Shown piece by piece: positions 9,314 to 17,876 of a DNA stretch of 64,000 nucleotides. Below the pieces are notes generated by a model. The model was not told where the DNA came from, searched no databases, and saw nothing but the letters and a program-made list of their open reading frames with translations. The DNA is from Oscillospiraceae bacterium (GTDB lineage: Bacteria; Bacillota; Clostridia; Oscillospirales; Ruminococcaceae). The position numbers were made by a program, and so were the translations under genes. The stretch is taken from positions 1 to 64,000 of the forward strand of contig JAQUYD010000005.1 of NCBI GenBank assembly GCA_028692035.1, in the 5' to 3' direction. Each line of letters starts with the position of its first letter. Positions within the stretch are counted from its first letter, which is position 1.

Positions 9314-10276
9314 TCAGTCGCACCGGGCGCTGCCTAAAAATGCCGCGCCAATCAATCCGGCGTCGTTGCCCAGCGTAGCTAGTACAACGCGGGCCTGCTT
9401 TTCCGGATCGCGCACATACAGCTGCGGGCGTATACATGCCACCAGCGGACGCAGCAGGTTTTCGCCCTCGTTGCTGACCCCACCGCCGATCACCAGGACC
9501 TGAGGCGCCAGGATGTTGGCGATGCTGGCTAGGCCGTAACCCAGCTGCTCAATGTAAGCGTCTACCACCGCCTGCCCTGCCGCATCTCCCTGTCCCGCCG
9601 CCAAAAACGCCGTCCTGCCAGACACCTTGCCACCGTTTTGAGCGGCCACCTCCCACATTCGCGAATCCGGATGGGCATCCATCGCCTCTTTGGTGCTGCG
9701 GATCAGCCCCGTGGCGGAGACATAAGCCTCCAGGCATCCCCGGCGCCCACAGGTACATGGCCTGCCGCCTAATACAATGCCCATATGCCCCAGTTCAGCC
9801 GCGCCATAGTGAAAGCCGGTGAATAATTTGCCGCCGATGACAATGCCGCCGCCCACGCCGGTCCCCAATGTCACAACCACCGCATCGACCGCGCCTTTGG
9901 CTGCGCCGGCCAGCACTTCGCCTAAAGCCGCAGCATTGGCATCGTTCGTAATGTCTATTACCTTATGCAGTTTTTTTTCCAGGTATGCCCGCATCGGCAC
10001 GTTCTCAAACGGCAAATTGTTGGCATACTCTACAACGCCGGTCTCCTCGTTGGCGGTACCTGGCACTCCTACGCCAATCCGCCGGATATCCGCCCAAGCA
10101 ATGCCGGCGTCCTCTGCTGCCTTTCTAGCGCATTGGGCCATTGCATCCATGATTTCTTCCGCCGGCCGCGGAATCCCCGTTTTCTCCTTCGCGCGCCCGA
10201 TGATGCGAAAGTCGCCGTCAACCACTCCGGCTTTGATGCTGGTACCGCCCAGGTCAATCCCCAGATAATACTCCAT
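9314..10276 (-). CDS. glcK: ROK-family glucokinase
   Basis: This enzyme phosphorylates glucose with ATP. The 320-residue protein starts with the phosphate loop GIDLGGTSIKAG (6-17). The catalytic Asp112 is in ITNDANAAALGE, and GTGVGGGIV (139-147) follows. The ROK zinc site is complete: His164 in ELGHM, then Cys174, Cys176 and Cys181 in CTCGRRGCLE. That makes it an enzyme and not an HTH-type ROK repressor, since no DNA-binding domain precedes the kinase. Its place directly behind hprK suggests sugar phosphorylation is co-expressed with the catabolite-repression kinase. Confidence 0.9.
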   Translation of the reverse strand: MEYYLGIDLGGTSIKAGVVDGDFRIIGRAKEKTGIPRPAEEIMDAMAQCARKAAEDAGIAWADIRRIGVGVPGTANEETGVVEYANNLPFENVPMRAYLEKKLHKVIDITNDANAAALGEVLAGAAKGAVDAVVVTLGTGVGGGIVIGGKLFTGFHYGAAELGHMGIVLGGRPCTCGRRGCLEAYVSATGLIRSTKEAMDAHPDSRMWEVAAQNGGKVSGRTAFLAAGQGDAAGQAVVDAYIEQLGYGLASIANILAPQVLVIGGGVSNEGENLLRPLVACIRPQLYVRDPEKQARVVLATLGNDAGLIGAAFLGSARCD

Positions 10277-10298
10277 CGCTTGCTTTGCTCCTTATCGA

Positions 10299-11255
10299 TT
10301 AATAGGCATCCCAATCCGCGGGGCCATCGCCTTGTTCAATCATGCCCAGTTTTTCCAAAAGCTCCTGGGCAGCATTGTAGCCCATCTTTTTCTGGCGGTT
10401 GTTCATCGCCGCCACCTCAATGATAATTGCCAGGTTCCGGCCCGGTTTGATGGGAATCGTCAAAGAAGGCACGGATATGCCCAAAATTTCCATCTGCTCG
10501 TTGTCCATGCCCATCCGGTCGTAGACCCGGTCCGGGTTCCACGGCTCTAGTTGGATGACCATATTGATCTTTTCCGTCTCTTTAATCGAACCCATACCAA
10601 AGATCCGGCGGGCATTGATGATGCCCACGCCGCGCAGCTCTAAAAAGTGGCGGATATTCTCTGGCGAAGTCCCCACCAATGTCCGGTTGGACACCCGGCG
10701 AATCTCCACCGCGTCGTCGGCAATCAGCCGGTGGCCGCGCTTGACCAGTTCCACCGCCGTCTCGCTTTTTCCAACGCCGCTTTCTCCCAACAGCAGGATC
10801 CCTTCGCCGTATACCTCGACCAAAACGCCGTGCCGGGTCACCCGCGGGGCCAGCTCGGTCGTCAGGATTCCCACCACACTGGAAAGGAACACCGAAGTGG
10901 ATTCCGGCGTCCGCAGCAGCGGTACTTTATACTTTTGAGCGCATTCCAGCATCTGGGGGAAAATCTCCAGCTCCCGGGAAACAATCACCACTGGGGGTTT
11001 CAGCGCAAAGTAGGAGTCCAGCTTTTGCATCAAAACATCGTCGCCGAAATTTTTCAGGTAGGCATATTCCGACAAGCCGATCAGCTGAATGCGGGCGCTG
11101 TCGAAATACTCAAAAAAGCCTCCCAACTGCAAACCGGGACGGTTTACGTCCATACTGCTGATTTTTACATCGTTTAGGTCGTACGGGGAGTAGATCAGCT
11201 CTACATCGAGATCCTTGACGATTTTGGAAAGTTTAACTGAATAAGCATGTTCCAT
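10299..11255 (-). CDS. hprK: HPr kinase/phosphorylase
   Basis: HprK phosphorylates HPr on Ser46 when glycolytic intermediates are high and removes the phosphate otherwise, so it is the sensor of carbon catabolite repression in Firmicutes. The 318-residue protein has Walker A GESGVGKS at 157-164, the downstream HRLIADDAVEI, and the family signature around LRGVGIINARRIFG. ATG 11255 is preferred over ATG 11270 because GGGAG is correctly spaced for it. It is the first gene of the operon. The usual neighbouring ptsH/crh gene is not present in the window. Confidence 0.94.
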   Translation of the reverse strand: MEHAYSVKLSKIVKDLDVELIYSPYDLNDVKISSMDVNRPGLQLGGFFEYFDSARIQLIGLSEYAYLKNFGDDVLMQKLDSYFALKPPVVIVSRELEIFPQMLECAQKYKVPLLRTPESTSVFLSSVVGILTTELAPRVTRHGVLVEVYGEGILLLGESGVGKSETAVELVKRGHRLIADDAVEIRRVSNRTLVGTSPENIRHFLELRGVGIINARRIFGMGSIKETEKINMVIQLEPWNPDRVYDRMGMDNEQMEILGISVPSLTIPIKPGRNLAIIIEVAAMNNRQKKMGYNAAQELLEKLGMIEQGDGPADWDAY

Positions 11256-11379
11256 GTTTGATTCTCCCATCCCGGAAAAAACGTCCGCCTTCTCCGTTTT
11301 TACCCCACTCTAAAAAAACGGGGCCGCTGTCCTTTTTCCGGCGAATCGCTCAAAGGCCCGCCGGCTCTGTTTATTTTTT

Positions 11380-11408
11380 ATTATACCCCACCGTGGGCAG
11401 CCTTGCAA
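11380..11408 (-). promoter_or_regulatory. Predicted sigma-A promoter of the hprK-dnaE operon
   Basis: On the minus strand TTGCAA (11403-11408) and a perfect TATAAT (11380-11385) are 17 nt apart, giving a leader of about 120 nt. It drives hprK and, since no strong terminator is seen up to dnaE, probably the whole operon. Confidence 0.7.
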
Positions 11409-11481
11409 TAAACATTCTACAAAACAAGTTTTGAGAAACCTGATCCCGTTTGAAGTATTTCGGCAGCCTAACTCTTTTTAA

Positions 11482-11510
11482 TTGACAGAGGATATGCTAT
11501 ACTATTGTAT
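11482..11510 (+). promoter_or_regulatory. Candidate promoter of the GT4 glycosyltransferase gene
   Basis: TTGACA at 11482 is followed 17 nt later by TTGTAT. An overlapping alternative is the extended -10 TGC-TATACT ending at 11503. Both point to initiation around 11510-11520, about 110 nt before the start codon. Confidence 0.45.
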
Positions 11511-11622
11511 GGTGATTTTTTCATTTGGCGGCCCGTCATCCTGATGATTGTCACTTTGCGGCGGACTCAAACAACAAAAGACATTTTTCAGCCCTGCTGA
11601 TACGATTTATTGGAGGATGGTT

Positions 11623-12810
11623 ATGAAAATCGCACTGTTTACCGAAACCTACCTGCCCCACATCAATGGGGTGGTCACCCATGTAAAAATTCTGCGCGAC
11701 GGACTTTTGCAGCAAGGGCACGAAGTGCTGGTAGTCACTGCCGACTATCAGACCCGCCATCATTATATCAAAGACGGAATCCTTCACTGCCCCGCCATCA
11801 AAAGCAAACGCTTTTACGGATACGGCGTGGCTTCTCCCTTCAGCCGCAGGCGGCTGAAACTGGTGCAGGATTTTGCGCCGGACATCGTCCATATCCACAA
11901 CGAATTCGGCATTGGCCTTTCGGGGATTTTTGCGGCCAAACAGCTGCATGTACCGCTGGTCTATACCCTACATACCATGTACGACGACTATTTGTATTAC
12001 GTGGCGCCCCGTCACCTGCTGCGTGCGGCGAAAAAGGTCAGCCACGACTATTTCCGTCTGCTGGGCAACGCTGCCACAGAATTGACCGGCCCATCGCCCA
12101 AATGCCAAGAGTACTTCCAGCAGATCGGTGTCAAAAAGCTGGTCAATGTCATCCCTAACGCGGTGGAGCTGGATGATTTTAGCCCGGACAAAATTTCGGC
12201 GGAAAACAAAACCGCTTTCCGCCGCCGTTACAATATCCCAGAGGATGTGATGATCGCCTGCTTTGTCGGCCGCCTAGGCCACGAAAAAAGCGTGGACGTG
12301 CTGCTGGACTACTGGGCCCGCTCGATCACGCCGGAGGACCGGATCATGCTTTGCGTCATCGGCGGCGGCCCCATCCAAGGGGAGCTGGAGCAACAGGCCC
12401 AAGAACTGGGCATTGGTTCGATGGTGGTCTTCACCGGTGCGGTGCCCCATGACCAGATGCCCCCCTATTACGCCTCCTGCGATGTGTATGTCACGGCCTC
12501 TTTGTCCGATACCAACTCTATTTCCATGCTGGAGGGGATGGCCACCGGCCTACCGGTATTGCGCCGGTACGACGCGCTCAACGAAAACGTGGACCAGGTT
12601 CAGGACGGCGTCAACGGATATGTGTTCAACTCTCCGGAGGAAATGGCCGCCGAGTTGCGCCGGGTCAAAAATCTGTCGCCGGAGCAGTTGGGCATCCTCA
12701 AAGCTTCAGTCATCGAGTCTGTCAAACGCTCTGGCGCGGAGGCGCTGGCCAATTACACCTGCAACGTCTACCGCAAGGCCATGGCAAGCGCCGAATCCAA
12801 AAAGAAATGA
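11623..12810 (+). CDS. GT4-family glycosyltransferase
   Basis: The 395-residue protein has the GT-B fold of family 4 retaining glycosyltransferases. The N-terminal domain has ALFTETYLPHINGVVTHV (3-20) and DIVHIHNEFGIG; the C-terminal donor domain has FVGRLGHEKSVDVLL and SLSDTNSISMLEGMATGLPVL, which contains the conserved E-x7-E type pattern. The closest described role is glucosyl- or galactosyl-diacylglycerol synthesis in Firmicutes membranes, but this is inference. Start 11623 is chosen because GGAGG lies six nucleotides upstream; the longer frame has no such site. It is monocistronic and diverges from hprK. Confidence 0.85.
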   Translation: MKIALFTETYLPHINGVVTHVKILRDGLLQQGHEVLVVTADYQTRHHYIKDGILHCPAIKSKRFYGYGVASPFSRRRLKLVQDFAPDIVHIHNEFGIGLSGIFAAKQLHVPLVYTLHTMYDDYLYYVAPRHLLRAAKKVSHDYFRLLGNAATELTGPSPKCQEYFQQIGVKKLVNVIPNAVELDDFSPDKISAENKTAFRRRYNIPEDVMIACFVGRLGHEKSVDVLLDYWARSITPEDRIMLCVIGGGPIQGELEQQAQELGIGSMVVFTGAVPHDQMPPYYASCDVYVTASLSDTNSISMLEGMATGLPVLRRYDALNENVDQVQDGVNGYVFNSPEEMAAELRRVKNLSPEQLGILKASVIESVKRSGAEALANYTCNVYRKAMASAESKKK

Positions 12811-12818
12811 TTTTCAAA

Positions 12819-12862
12819 ATCAAAAGCCTCTGCATGGCCTTAAGCCGGAAGGGGCTTTTGAT
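12819..12862. terminator. Hairpin between convergent genes
   Basis: Perfect 10-bp arms ATCAAAAGCC and GGCTTTTGAT enclose a loop with an inner GGC/GCC stem. It lies between the convergent glycosyltransferase and deacylase genes. The T residues are inside the stem and not in a free tail, so termination is likely but not certain. Confidence 0.5.
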
Positions 12863-12884
12863 CGGGCAAACGTATCGCCGTTTT

Positions 12885-13838
12885 TTAGCCCAGCTTGCCA
12901 AATGCCACCAGCGCTTTGTTTTTCAAGATGGACAAAGACGAGGTCTGATACAACACCACACCGTCGTATTCCGCATAATAACGGGAAAGAACCTGATCCC
13001 GGTGGTCGCGGATCTCGCCTAGCAGTTCTCCTTTTTGAACCCGCTCTCCAGGCCGGAAACAGGGATACCAACAGCCGGTCGCATCGGATTCATAATATTT
13101 TGTCACTGCGATTTCTACCGGTATTTTTGCAGGCTCTACCTCGCAGGCGAGAATGCCGAGGTGCTTTAACACCGCGCGAACATCCCGTTTGTCAGCATCG
13201 GTCTCCTCTTGGCTCCAAAAGCCGTTACCACCCCGCTCCAGCAGCAAAGACGGCAGGCCATGAAGCACCGCCGAGCTGTATTCCCCATTGGTGGCGGTGG
13301 AGCGGACAATGTAGCTTACGCTGCAGGATAATGCCATCTGCCGGGAAGTTTCTTCGATCTCTTTTCCCCCCATGAGCGAGAAGAAAATCAGCGGTTTCAT
13401 TTCCTCGTCTATGCCACCGGAATGCAGATCGATATTGTAATCGCATACGCTGTGAAAATCTTTGGTGATCGCGTCGGCCAGCCGGTCCCCTTCGGTCCCG
13501 TTGGGATCGCCGGGGAACAGGCGGTTCAGGTTCTTTCCGTCCGCCGGTACGTGGGAACCCTTTTTCGCCAAAAAGCCGCTGTAATTGGTCATGGGCACGA
13601 TCACCACGCCGCCGCAGATATCTGCGGGCTGCAGCTCGTTGGAAAGCTGGATCGCCGCCGCGATTCCCGGATACTCATCCGGGTGTACCCCTGCGGTCAG
13701 CAGCAGAACTTTGCCCTCTCCCCTGCCGTTAATGAGCGTCACCGGCATCGTCAGGTCGGTCCCCTCCACCTGATAAAAGCCATGCACTTTTTCACCGGCC
13801 GCTGCCGCCAGCGTGCCAATTTTGAGGATCTTTTCCAT
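12885..13838 (-). CDS. Succinylglutamate desuccinylase/aspartoacylase-family deacylase (M14-like)
   Basis: The 317-residue protein resembles zinc-dependent AstE/AspA deacylases of the carboxypeptidase A fold. The zinc ligands fit GVHPDEYPG (His-x-x-Glu, about residues 51-59) and the later DLHSGG. A C-terminal beta region, CFRPGERVQKGELLGEIRD, resembles the biotinyl/lipoyl-like tail seen in many family members. The substrate is unknown; Clostridia homologues are annotated only by family. GGGAG lies six nucleotides before the ATG. It is downstream of pepA but separated from it by a strong hairpin (13881-13913). A peptidase or acyl-amino-acid salvage role is a guess from context. Confidence 0.8.
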   Translation of the reverse strand: MEKILKIGTLAAAAGEKVHGFYQVEGTDLTMPVTLINGRGEGKVLLLTAGVHPDEYPGIAAAIQLSNELQPADICGGVVIVPMTNYSGFLAKKGSHVPADGKNLNRLFPGDPNGTEGDRLADAITKDFHSVCDYNIDLHSGGIDEEMKPLIFFSLMGGKEIEETSRQMALSCSVSYIVRSTATNGEYSSAVLHGLPSLLLERGGNGFWSQEETDADKRDVRAVLKHLGILACEVEPAKIPVEIAVTKYYESDATGCWYPCFRPGERVQKGELLGEIRDHRDQVLSRYYAEYDGVVLYQTSSLSILKNKALVAFGKLG

Positions 13839-13880
13839 ATTGCACTCCCTTTTAGTTAGTTTTCGCTTACCTTTTATGTT

Positions 13881-13913
13881 TTTTACAGGGAACCGTACCG
13901 GTTCCCTGTAAAA
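13881..13913. repeat. Perfect inverted repeat after pepA
   Basis: Two 15-nt arms (TTTTACAGGGAACCG and its complement) flank the three-base loop TAC, beginning four nucleotides after the pepA stop. A stem this stable would protect or end the pepA transcript, but there is no free T tail on either strand. Confidence 0.7.
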
Positions 13914-13916
13914 GCA

Positions 13917-15335
13917 CTATTTTGCGCAGTTTTTGGCCACATGGTACAGCAGCCGAACGCCAACGCCGGTAGCGCCGAAGGGGCAAACTGCCGTGCCGTC
14001 CGTATAGCTAGTACCGGCGATATCCAAATGCAGCCAAGGTAACCCCTGGGTAAACTTCTGGATAAACATCCCGCCACAGATGGTTCCGGCCGCGCGACCG
14101 CTGCTGTTGCGCATATCCGCGGTTTTGGAATCCAGCGCTTTGCCTAGCACCTTGTCCACCGGCAGCCGCCAAACCTTTTCGCAGGAGGGTTTTGCCGCTT
14201 CCGCCGTCTTTTCCCAAAGTTCGTCGCTGTCGCTGACCACTGCCGTGATCTCGTGGCCAAGCGCCGTGATCGCCGCGCCGGTAAGGGTGGCCACATCGAT
14301 AATATGGGTCACCTTCTGTTCCTGGATCGCAAAGGTCACAGCGTCTGCCAAAGTGACACGTCCTTCTGCATCGGTGTTGTTGATCTCGATGGTCTTGCCC
14401 GCCATAGAGCCGATGATATCCCCCGGATGGTATGCATGGGCCGATAGAATATTTTCACAAGCGGCTACTACCGCTGTAACATTGATTGGAAGCTTCATTT
14501 TCGCAATCGCGCTGATCGCGCCGATCACTGCGCCGGCGCCGCCCATGTCTGTATGCATGGTTTCCATGCCAGTAGAGGGTTTTAAGGAATAGCCGCCGCT
14601 GTCGTAGCACAGGCCCTTACCCACCAGCCCCAAGATCTTTTTGCTGTCCGGGTCGCCACAGTAGGACATGGCAATCACCTTGGGCTCCCGGTCGCTCCCG
14701 CGGGCCACTTCTAAGAAAGCCTTCATTCCCAGATCCTGGATTTCGGGGAGACCATAGACCTTCACATCAAAACCGCTGTCCGCACCGGCCAGCAGCGCCT
14801 CGGTGGCAAGCTGCGCCGGCGTCATAACATTGGACGGTTCGTTAACCAAGCGACGCGTCGTCCGCACGGCTTCTCCCAGCACAACGCCCTCACGGGCTTG
14901 GGCTTCCTCTACTCCATAGAAAACATAGGAAATTTCGTCCGCCTTTTCCGATTTGTGGGCGTCAAATCCATCGTCCGCCAACAGTACCGCTTCTACCGAT
15001 TTGCCGGGAAACGCCTGATTCACAAACACACCGATGGTGTGGGGCTTTTGTTTTTTCGCCTCTTTCACTGCACAGGCGAACGCGGCCTCTACCGAATGGG
15101 GGGTCGATTCCTTGCCCAGCCCCGCAAAGATACAGCTGACCAGCTTCCCTTCGTGGATCAAATCCGCTTTGAACAGCTCCCCTTCTTTGCCGCTAAAGCG
15201 CTTTTCATCCACCACGTCCAACAGCTCGCAGGCAAACTGGCAGCCACCCACATTCTTTTTCTCAGCATCCACCGCGCTGACATAAACGTCGCAAGCGCCG
15301 ATCCCTTGAAACTCCTTTACAAAAGTCCGTTTCAT
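13917..15335 (-). CDS. pepA: Leucyl aminopeptidase (M17)
   Basis: This is a two-metal M17 exopeptidase removing N-terminal residues from peptides in the cytoplasm. The 472-residue protein has the C-terminal catalytic domain with the signature NNTDAEGRVTLADA, the metal and lysine motif GLCYDSGGYSLKPS, and DMGGAGAV. The start is ATG 15335, preceded by an AGGGTGG; the longer frame begins with residues unlike the family. It has no co-directional partner upstream because the two tRNA genes there run the other way. In some bacteria PepA also binds DNA, but nothing here shows that. Confidence 0.93.
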   Translation of the reverse strand: MKRTFVKEFQGIGACDVYVSAVDAEKKNVGGCQFACELLDVVDEKRFSGKEGELFKADLIHEGKLVSCIFAGLGKESTPHSVEAAFACAVKEAKKQKPHTIGVFVNQAFPGKSVEAVLLADDGFDAHKSEKADEISYVFYGVEEAQAREGVVLGEAVRTTRRLVNEPSNVMTPAQLATEALLAGADSGFDVKVYGLPEIQDLGMKAFLEVARGSDREPKVIAMSYCGDPDSKKILGLVGKGLCYDSGGYSLKPSTGMETMHTDMGGAGAVIGAISAIAKMKLPINVTAVVAACENILSAHAYHPGDIIGSMAGKTIEINNTDAEGRVTLADAVTFAIQEQKVTHIIDVATLTGAAITALGHEITAVVSDSDELWEKTAEAAKPSCEKVWRLPVDKVLGKALDSKTADMRNSSGRAAGTICGGMFIQKFTQGLPWLHLDIAGTSYTDGTAVCPFGATGVGVRLLYHVAKNCAK

Positions 15336-15446
15336 ATCGTACCACCCTTTCTGAAGATTTCTAATACGTATTATAACATGGGTTCCATGGAATTCCACGG
15401 CTTTTTTCTAAATTTTTGAAAACTTTTCCGTTTTTCAAAAAAGGGC

Positions 15447-15475
15447 TTGCATCCGGCCCCAAAATATGATATTAT
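15447..15475 (+). promoter_or_regulatory. Predicted promoter of the tRNA-Ala/tRNA-Val unit
   Basis: TTGCAT (15447-15452) and TATTAT (15470-15475) have a 17-nt spacer and lie 22 nt before the first tRNA base, typical for a stable RNA operon. Confidence 0.65.
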
Positions 15476-15496
15476 GAATCCCGCGATAGCAATTAT

Positions 15497-15572
15497 GGGG
15501 GCGTAACTCAGTTGGTAGAGTGTCACACTGGCAGTGTGGAAGTCGTGAGTTCGAATCTCATCGTCTCCACCA
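15497..15572 (+). tRNA. tRNA-Ala (anticodon GGC)
   Basis: A complete cloverleaf can be drawn: a 7-bp acceptor stem GGGGGCG/CGTCTCC, a D stem ACTC/GAGT, an anticodon stem TCACA/TGTGG with loop CTGGCAG, the TTCGAAT T loop, and an encoded CCA. The anticodon is GGC. The acceptor contains the G3-U70 wobble that is the main identity element for alanyl-tRNA synthetase, which confirms the assignment. It reads GCC/GCU alanine codons. Confidence 0.95.
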
Positions 15573-15628
15573 AAACCTGCGGTATCAGATGGGTATTCGT
15601 AGGTTTTTCCATTCTAAGGCTATCGTTC

Positions 15629-15705
15629 GGAGGCGTAGCTCAGCTGGTTAGAGTGCCTGCTTCACACGCAGGAGGTCCCGGGTTCGAGCCCCGGCGTGTC
15701 CACCA
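15629..15705 (+). tRNA. tRNA-Val (anticodon CAC)
   Basis: The cloverleaf has acceptor GGAGGCG/CGTGTCC, D stem GCTC/GAGT, anticodon stem CCTGC/GCAGG with loop TTCACAC (anticodon CAC, valine GUG), T stem CCGGG/CCCGG with loop TTCGAGC, and encoded CCA. Pair 4-69 of the acceptor is G-G, a mismatch; all other pairs are Watson-Crick or G-U. It is cotranscribed with tRNA-Ala and followed by a terminator. Confidence 0.9.
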
Positions 15706-15710
15706 CATAA

Positions 15711-15744
15711 AAAAAGTTCAGAGGATTTCCTCTGGACTTTTTTA
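15711..15744 (+). terminator. Terminator of the tRNA unit
   Basis: AGTTCAGAGG pairs with CCTCTGGACT around an ATTT loop, followed by a T run. Confidence 0.85.
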
Positions 15745-15903
15745 TGTTTGCCGCCGGATAGGCGAAACTGGAACGGCGTGATGCCCGAGCCGTAGCCTCG
15801 GCGATTCGCAGATCCCCCTGTCCTCGCCTTGCAGCGGCCGTTTACATTATTATAGAAAACGATCAAATAGGCCCTATTTTTATATTTTATATGTATAACC
15901 CTA

Positions 15904-15931
15904 TTGTAAAACGCGCATAATGTGGTATTAT
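15904..15931 (+). promoter_or_regulatory. Candidate promoter of the degV gene
   Basis: TTGTAA (15904-15909) and TATTAT (15926-15931) are 16 nt apart, about 45 nt before the start codon in an AT-rich stretch. Confidence 0.45.
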
Positions 15932-15977
15932 AAATTTATAAAGTCGTTTTCAATACTATATTTCGGAGGTAACTGTC

Positions 15978-16835
15978 ATGAGCAACATCAAAATCCTTGT
16001 GGATTCCGGCTCCGACCTTTCGATGGAATACTGCGAAAAATACGATATTACGGTGATTCCCCTGAACCTTCAGATTGAAGGGCGCACCGTGGCTGACGAC
16101 ACGCATTTTGATGCAGCCAAATACTGCGAATATTTAAAGGTTTCCCCACAGGTTCCCAAATCCGCCCAGCCCAGCCCCCAAGCTTTTTTAGACAGCTACC
16201 GCCACTTCTCCAGCTATGAGCACATCATTGTTATCACCATGTCCGCCAAGGCTTCCGGAACCCATCAAAGCGCCGTGTTGGCCCGGGACCTGTTTGAAGA
16301 GGAAAATCAAAGCTGCCACGTCCATGTTGTGGATTCTGCCAGCACCTCCTTTGCCATTTCCATGCTCGCCTTCCATGCAGCACAAATGTGCCAGAACGGG
16401 CAACCCGCCGCGGAAATCGTGGCGCAGTTGGTGGAGGATACGCTGCATATCGGCGCTTACTATCTGGTGGACAACATCAGCTTTTTAATCAAGGGCGGCC
16501 GGATCTCCACAATCAAAGGCGGCCTACTGTCCAAAATGAGCATTAAGCCCATCATTGGTGTGCGTAACGGCATGGCATATAACCATTCCAACGCGCTGGG
16601 CTTTCAAAAAGGGTTATCCAAACTGGTCTCCCTTTTCCAAAACAACGCGTTTCCCGGATCCGACGTGTTTATTTCCCACTCCAACTGCGCTCATAAAGCA
16701 AAGCAGTTAGAGGAGGCAATCCATCACATCGCGCCGGGTATTTCCGTTTTCATCAGCCAGATGCGCGGAACCATGTGTACTCACGCCGGCCCTGATACCG
16801 TCGGCCTGTTCTTCTACCAAAAACAGTTCATCTAA
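15978..16835 (+). CDS. DegV family fatty-acid-binding protein
   Basis: DegV/FakB proteins bind a fatty acid for phosphorylation by the FakA kinase. The 285-residue protein has the family start KILVDSGSDLSMEYCEKY (5-22), the central ITMSAKASGTHQSA pattern and the C-terminal ISHSNCAHKAKQLEE. A GGAGGT lies about seven nucleotides before the ATG. It is monocistronic, between its own candidate promoter and a strong terminator. No fakA (Dak-type kinase) gene is present in the window, so the partner must be elsewhere. The specific ligand cannot be predicted. Confidence 0.9.
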   Translation: MSNIKILVDSGSDLSMEYCEKYDITVIPLNLQIEGRTVADDTHFDAAKYCEYLKVSPQVPKSAQPSPQAFLDSYRHFSSYEHIIVITMSAKASGTHQSAVLARDLFEEENQSCHVHVVDSASTSFAISMLAFHAAQMCQNGQPAAEIVAQLVEDTLHIGAYYLVDNISFLIKGGRISTIKGGLLSKMSIKPIIGVRNGMAYNHSNALGFQKGLSKLVSLFQNNAFPGSDVFISHSNCAHKAKQLEEAIHHIAPGISVFISQMRGTMCTHAGPDTVGLFFYQKQFI

Positions 16836-16857
16836 ACCTTTCGTCCCATCAAAGTCA

Positions 16858-16905
16858 AAAAGGGGAACGAAGAAAGCAAAATTGCTTTCTTCGTTCCCCT
16901 TTTTG
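16858..16905. terminator. Strong bidirectional terminator
   Basis: A perfect stem of roughly 20 bp (AAGGGGAACGAAGAAAGCAA and its complement) lies between convergent degV and the dehydrogenase gene, with A and T runs at the two ends. Confidence 0.92.
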
Positions 16906-16915
16906 CATGCGTTCT

Positions 16916-17875
16916 CTATTGGTTGACCACATTTTGCGGGGCCCCTTTGGAGAATGCCTCCAGGTTTTTTTCCGTGATTCGCAGCAGCCGGATACGGGCC
17001 TCCTTGGTCGCCCAGCCCACATGGGGTGTAAAATAGATATTCCGCGCGCTTAGCAGCGGATTATCGGCTTTGGGCGGCTCGGTGGAAAGCACGTCTACCG
17101 CCGCTGCCGCGATTACCCCGTGGTTGAGGGCGTCGGCCAGATCCTGCTCTACGATCACTGGCCCCCGAGAGGTGTTGATCAGCATGGCCGTTGATTTCAT
17201 CTTCGCCAGAAAATCCCGGTTGACCAAACCCTGCGTCTGGGGGGTCAGCGGGCAGTTCAAGCTGATAAAATCCGATTGAGCGCACAATTCGTCCAGACTG
17301 ACCCAGTGGAAATTCTGCCGGCACTCCTGGCCCTTCATAGAGCGGGAATTGGCAATCACATGCATGCCAAACGCCGCGGCAATATCCGCCGCTTTCTGCG
17401 CCACATGACCAAACCCCACAAAGCCGACGGTCTTGCCCGCCAATTCCGTTTGAGGCGCCACCATATAGGAAAAATCCAGGCTGCCGGCCCATTCTCCTTT
17501 TTGAACGCTGCGCGTATGTTCATATACATGGTTGGCATACTGCAAAATAAACGAGAAGATCAACTGCGCCACCGAATCGGTGCTGTACGCCGGTACGTTG
17601 CACACTGGGATTCCCCGCTCTTTTGCCGCGGCTATGTCCACAATGTTGTAGCCGGTGGCCAAAACGCCGATCATTTTCAGCTGCGGCAGGCTTTCTATAT
17701 CCCCGCGGTTCAATACGGTTTTGTTGGTCAAAAGCACATCCGCATCCAAGGAGCGCGCCAGCACCTGATCCGGCGCTGTCCGAGGATAGCAGCTCACCTG
17801 GCCAAACCGCTCCAGCCCCGCCCAGCTCAAATCGCCGGGATTGGCGGCAAATCCGTCCAAAATCACAATTTTCAT
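16916..17875 (-). CDS. D-2-hydroxyacid dehydrogenase (hydroxypyruvate reductase-like)
   Basis: This is an NAD(P)-dependent reductase of 2-oxoacids, 319 residues from the start at 17875. The Rossmann loop is VGFVGFGHVAQKAADIA; the catalytic Arg sits in NTSRGPVIVEQDLADAL, the Glu in VLSTEPP and the His in TPHVGWAT. The closest named activities are glycerate dehydrogenase/hydroxypyruvate reductase, but substrate choice is uncertain. It starts one nucleotide after the Rrf2 stop, so it is probably translationally coupled to that regulator. The upstream extension in the same frame overlaps the Rrf2 gene and is not used. The transcript ends at the strong hairpin 16858-16905. Confidence 0.87.
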   Translation of the reverse strand: MKIVILDGFAANPGDLSWAGLERFGQVSCYPRTAPDQVLARSLDADVLLTNKTVLNRGDIESLPQLKMIGVLATGYNIVDIAAAKERGIPVCNVPAYSTDSVAQLIFSFILQYANHVYEHTRSVQKGEWAGSLDFSYMVAPQTELAGKTVGFVGFGHVAQKAADIAAAFGMHVIANSRSMKGQECRQNFHWVSLDELCAQSDFISLNCPLTPQTQGLVNRDFLAKMKSTAMLINTSRGPVIVEQDLADALNHGVIAAAAVDVLSTEPPKADNPLLSARNIYFTPHVGWATKEARIRLLRITEKNLEAFSKGAPQNVVNQ

Positions 17876-17876
17876 G

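Noticed and set aside
15336-15350. AGGGTGGTAC upstream of pepA, like the T-box antiterminator core
   Set aside because: Only ten bases match; there is no specifier loop, no terminator and no room for a T-box leader. It is simply the ribosome-binding site region.
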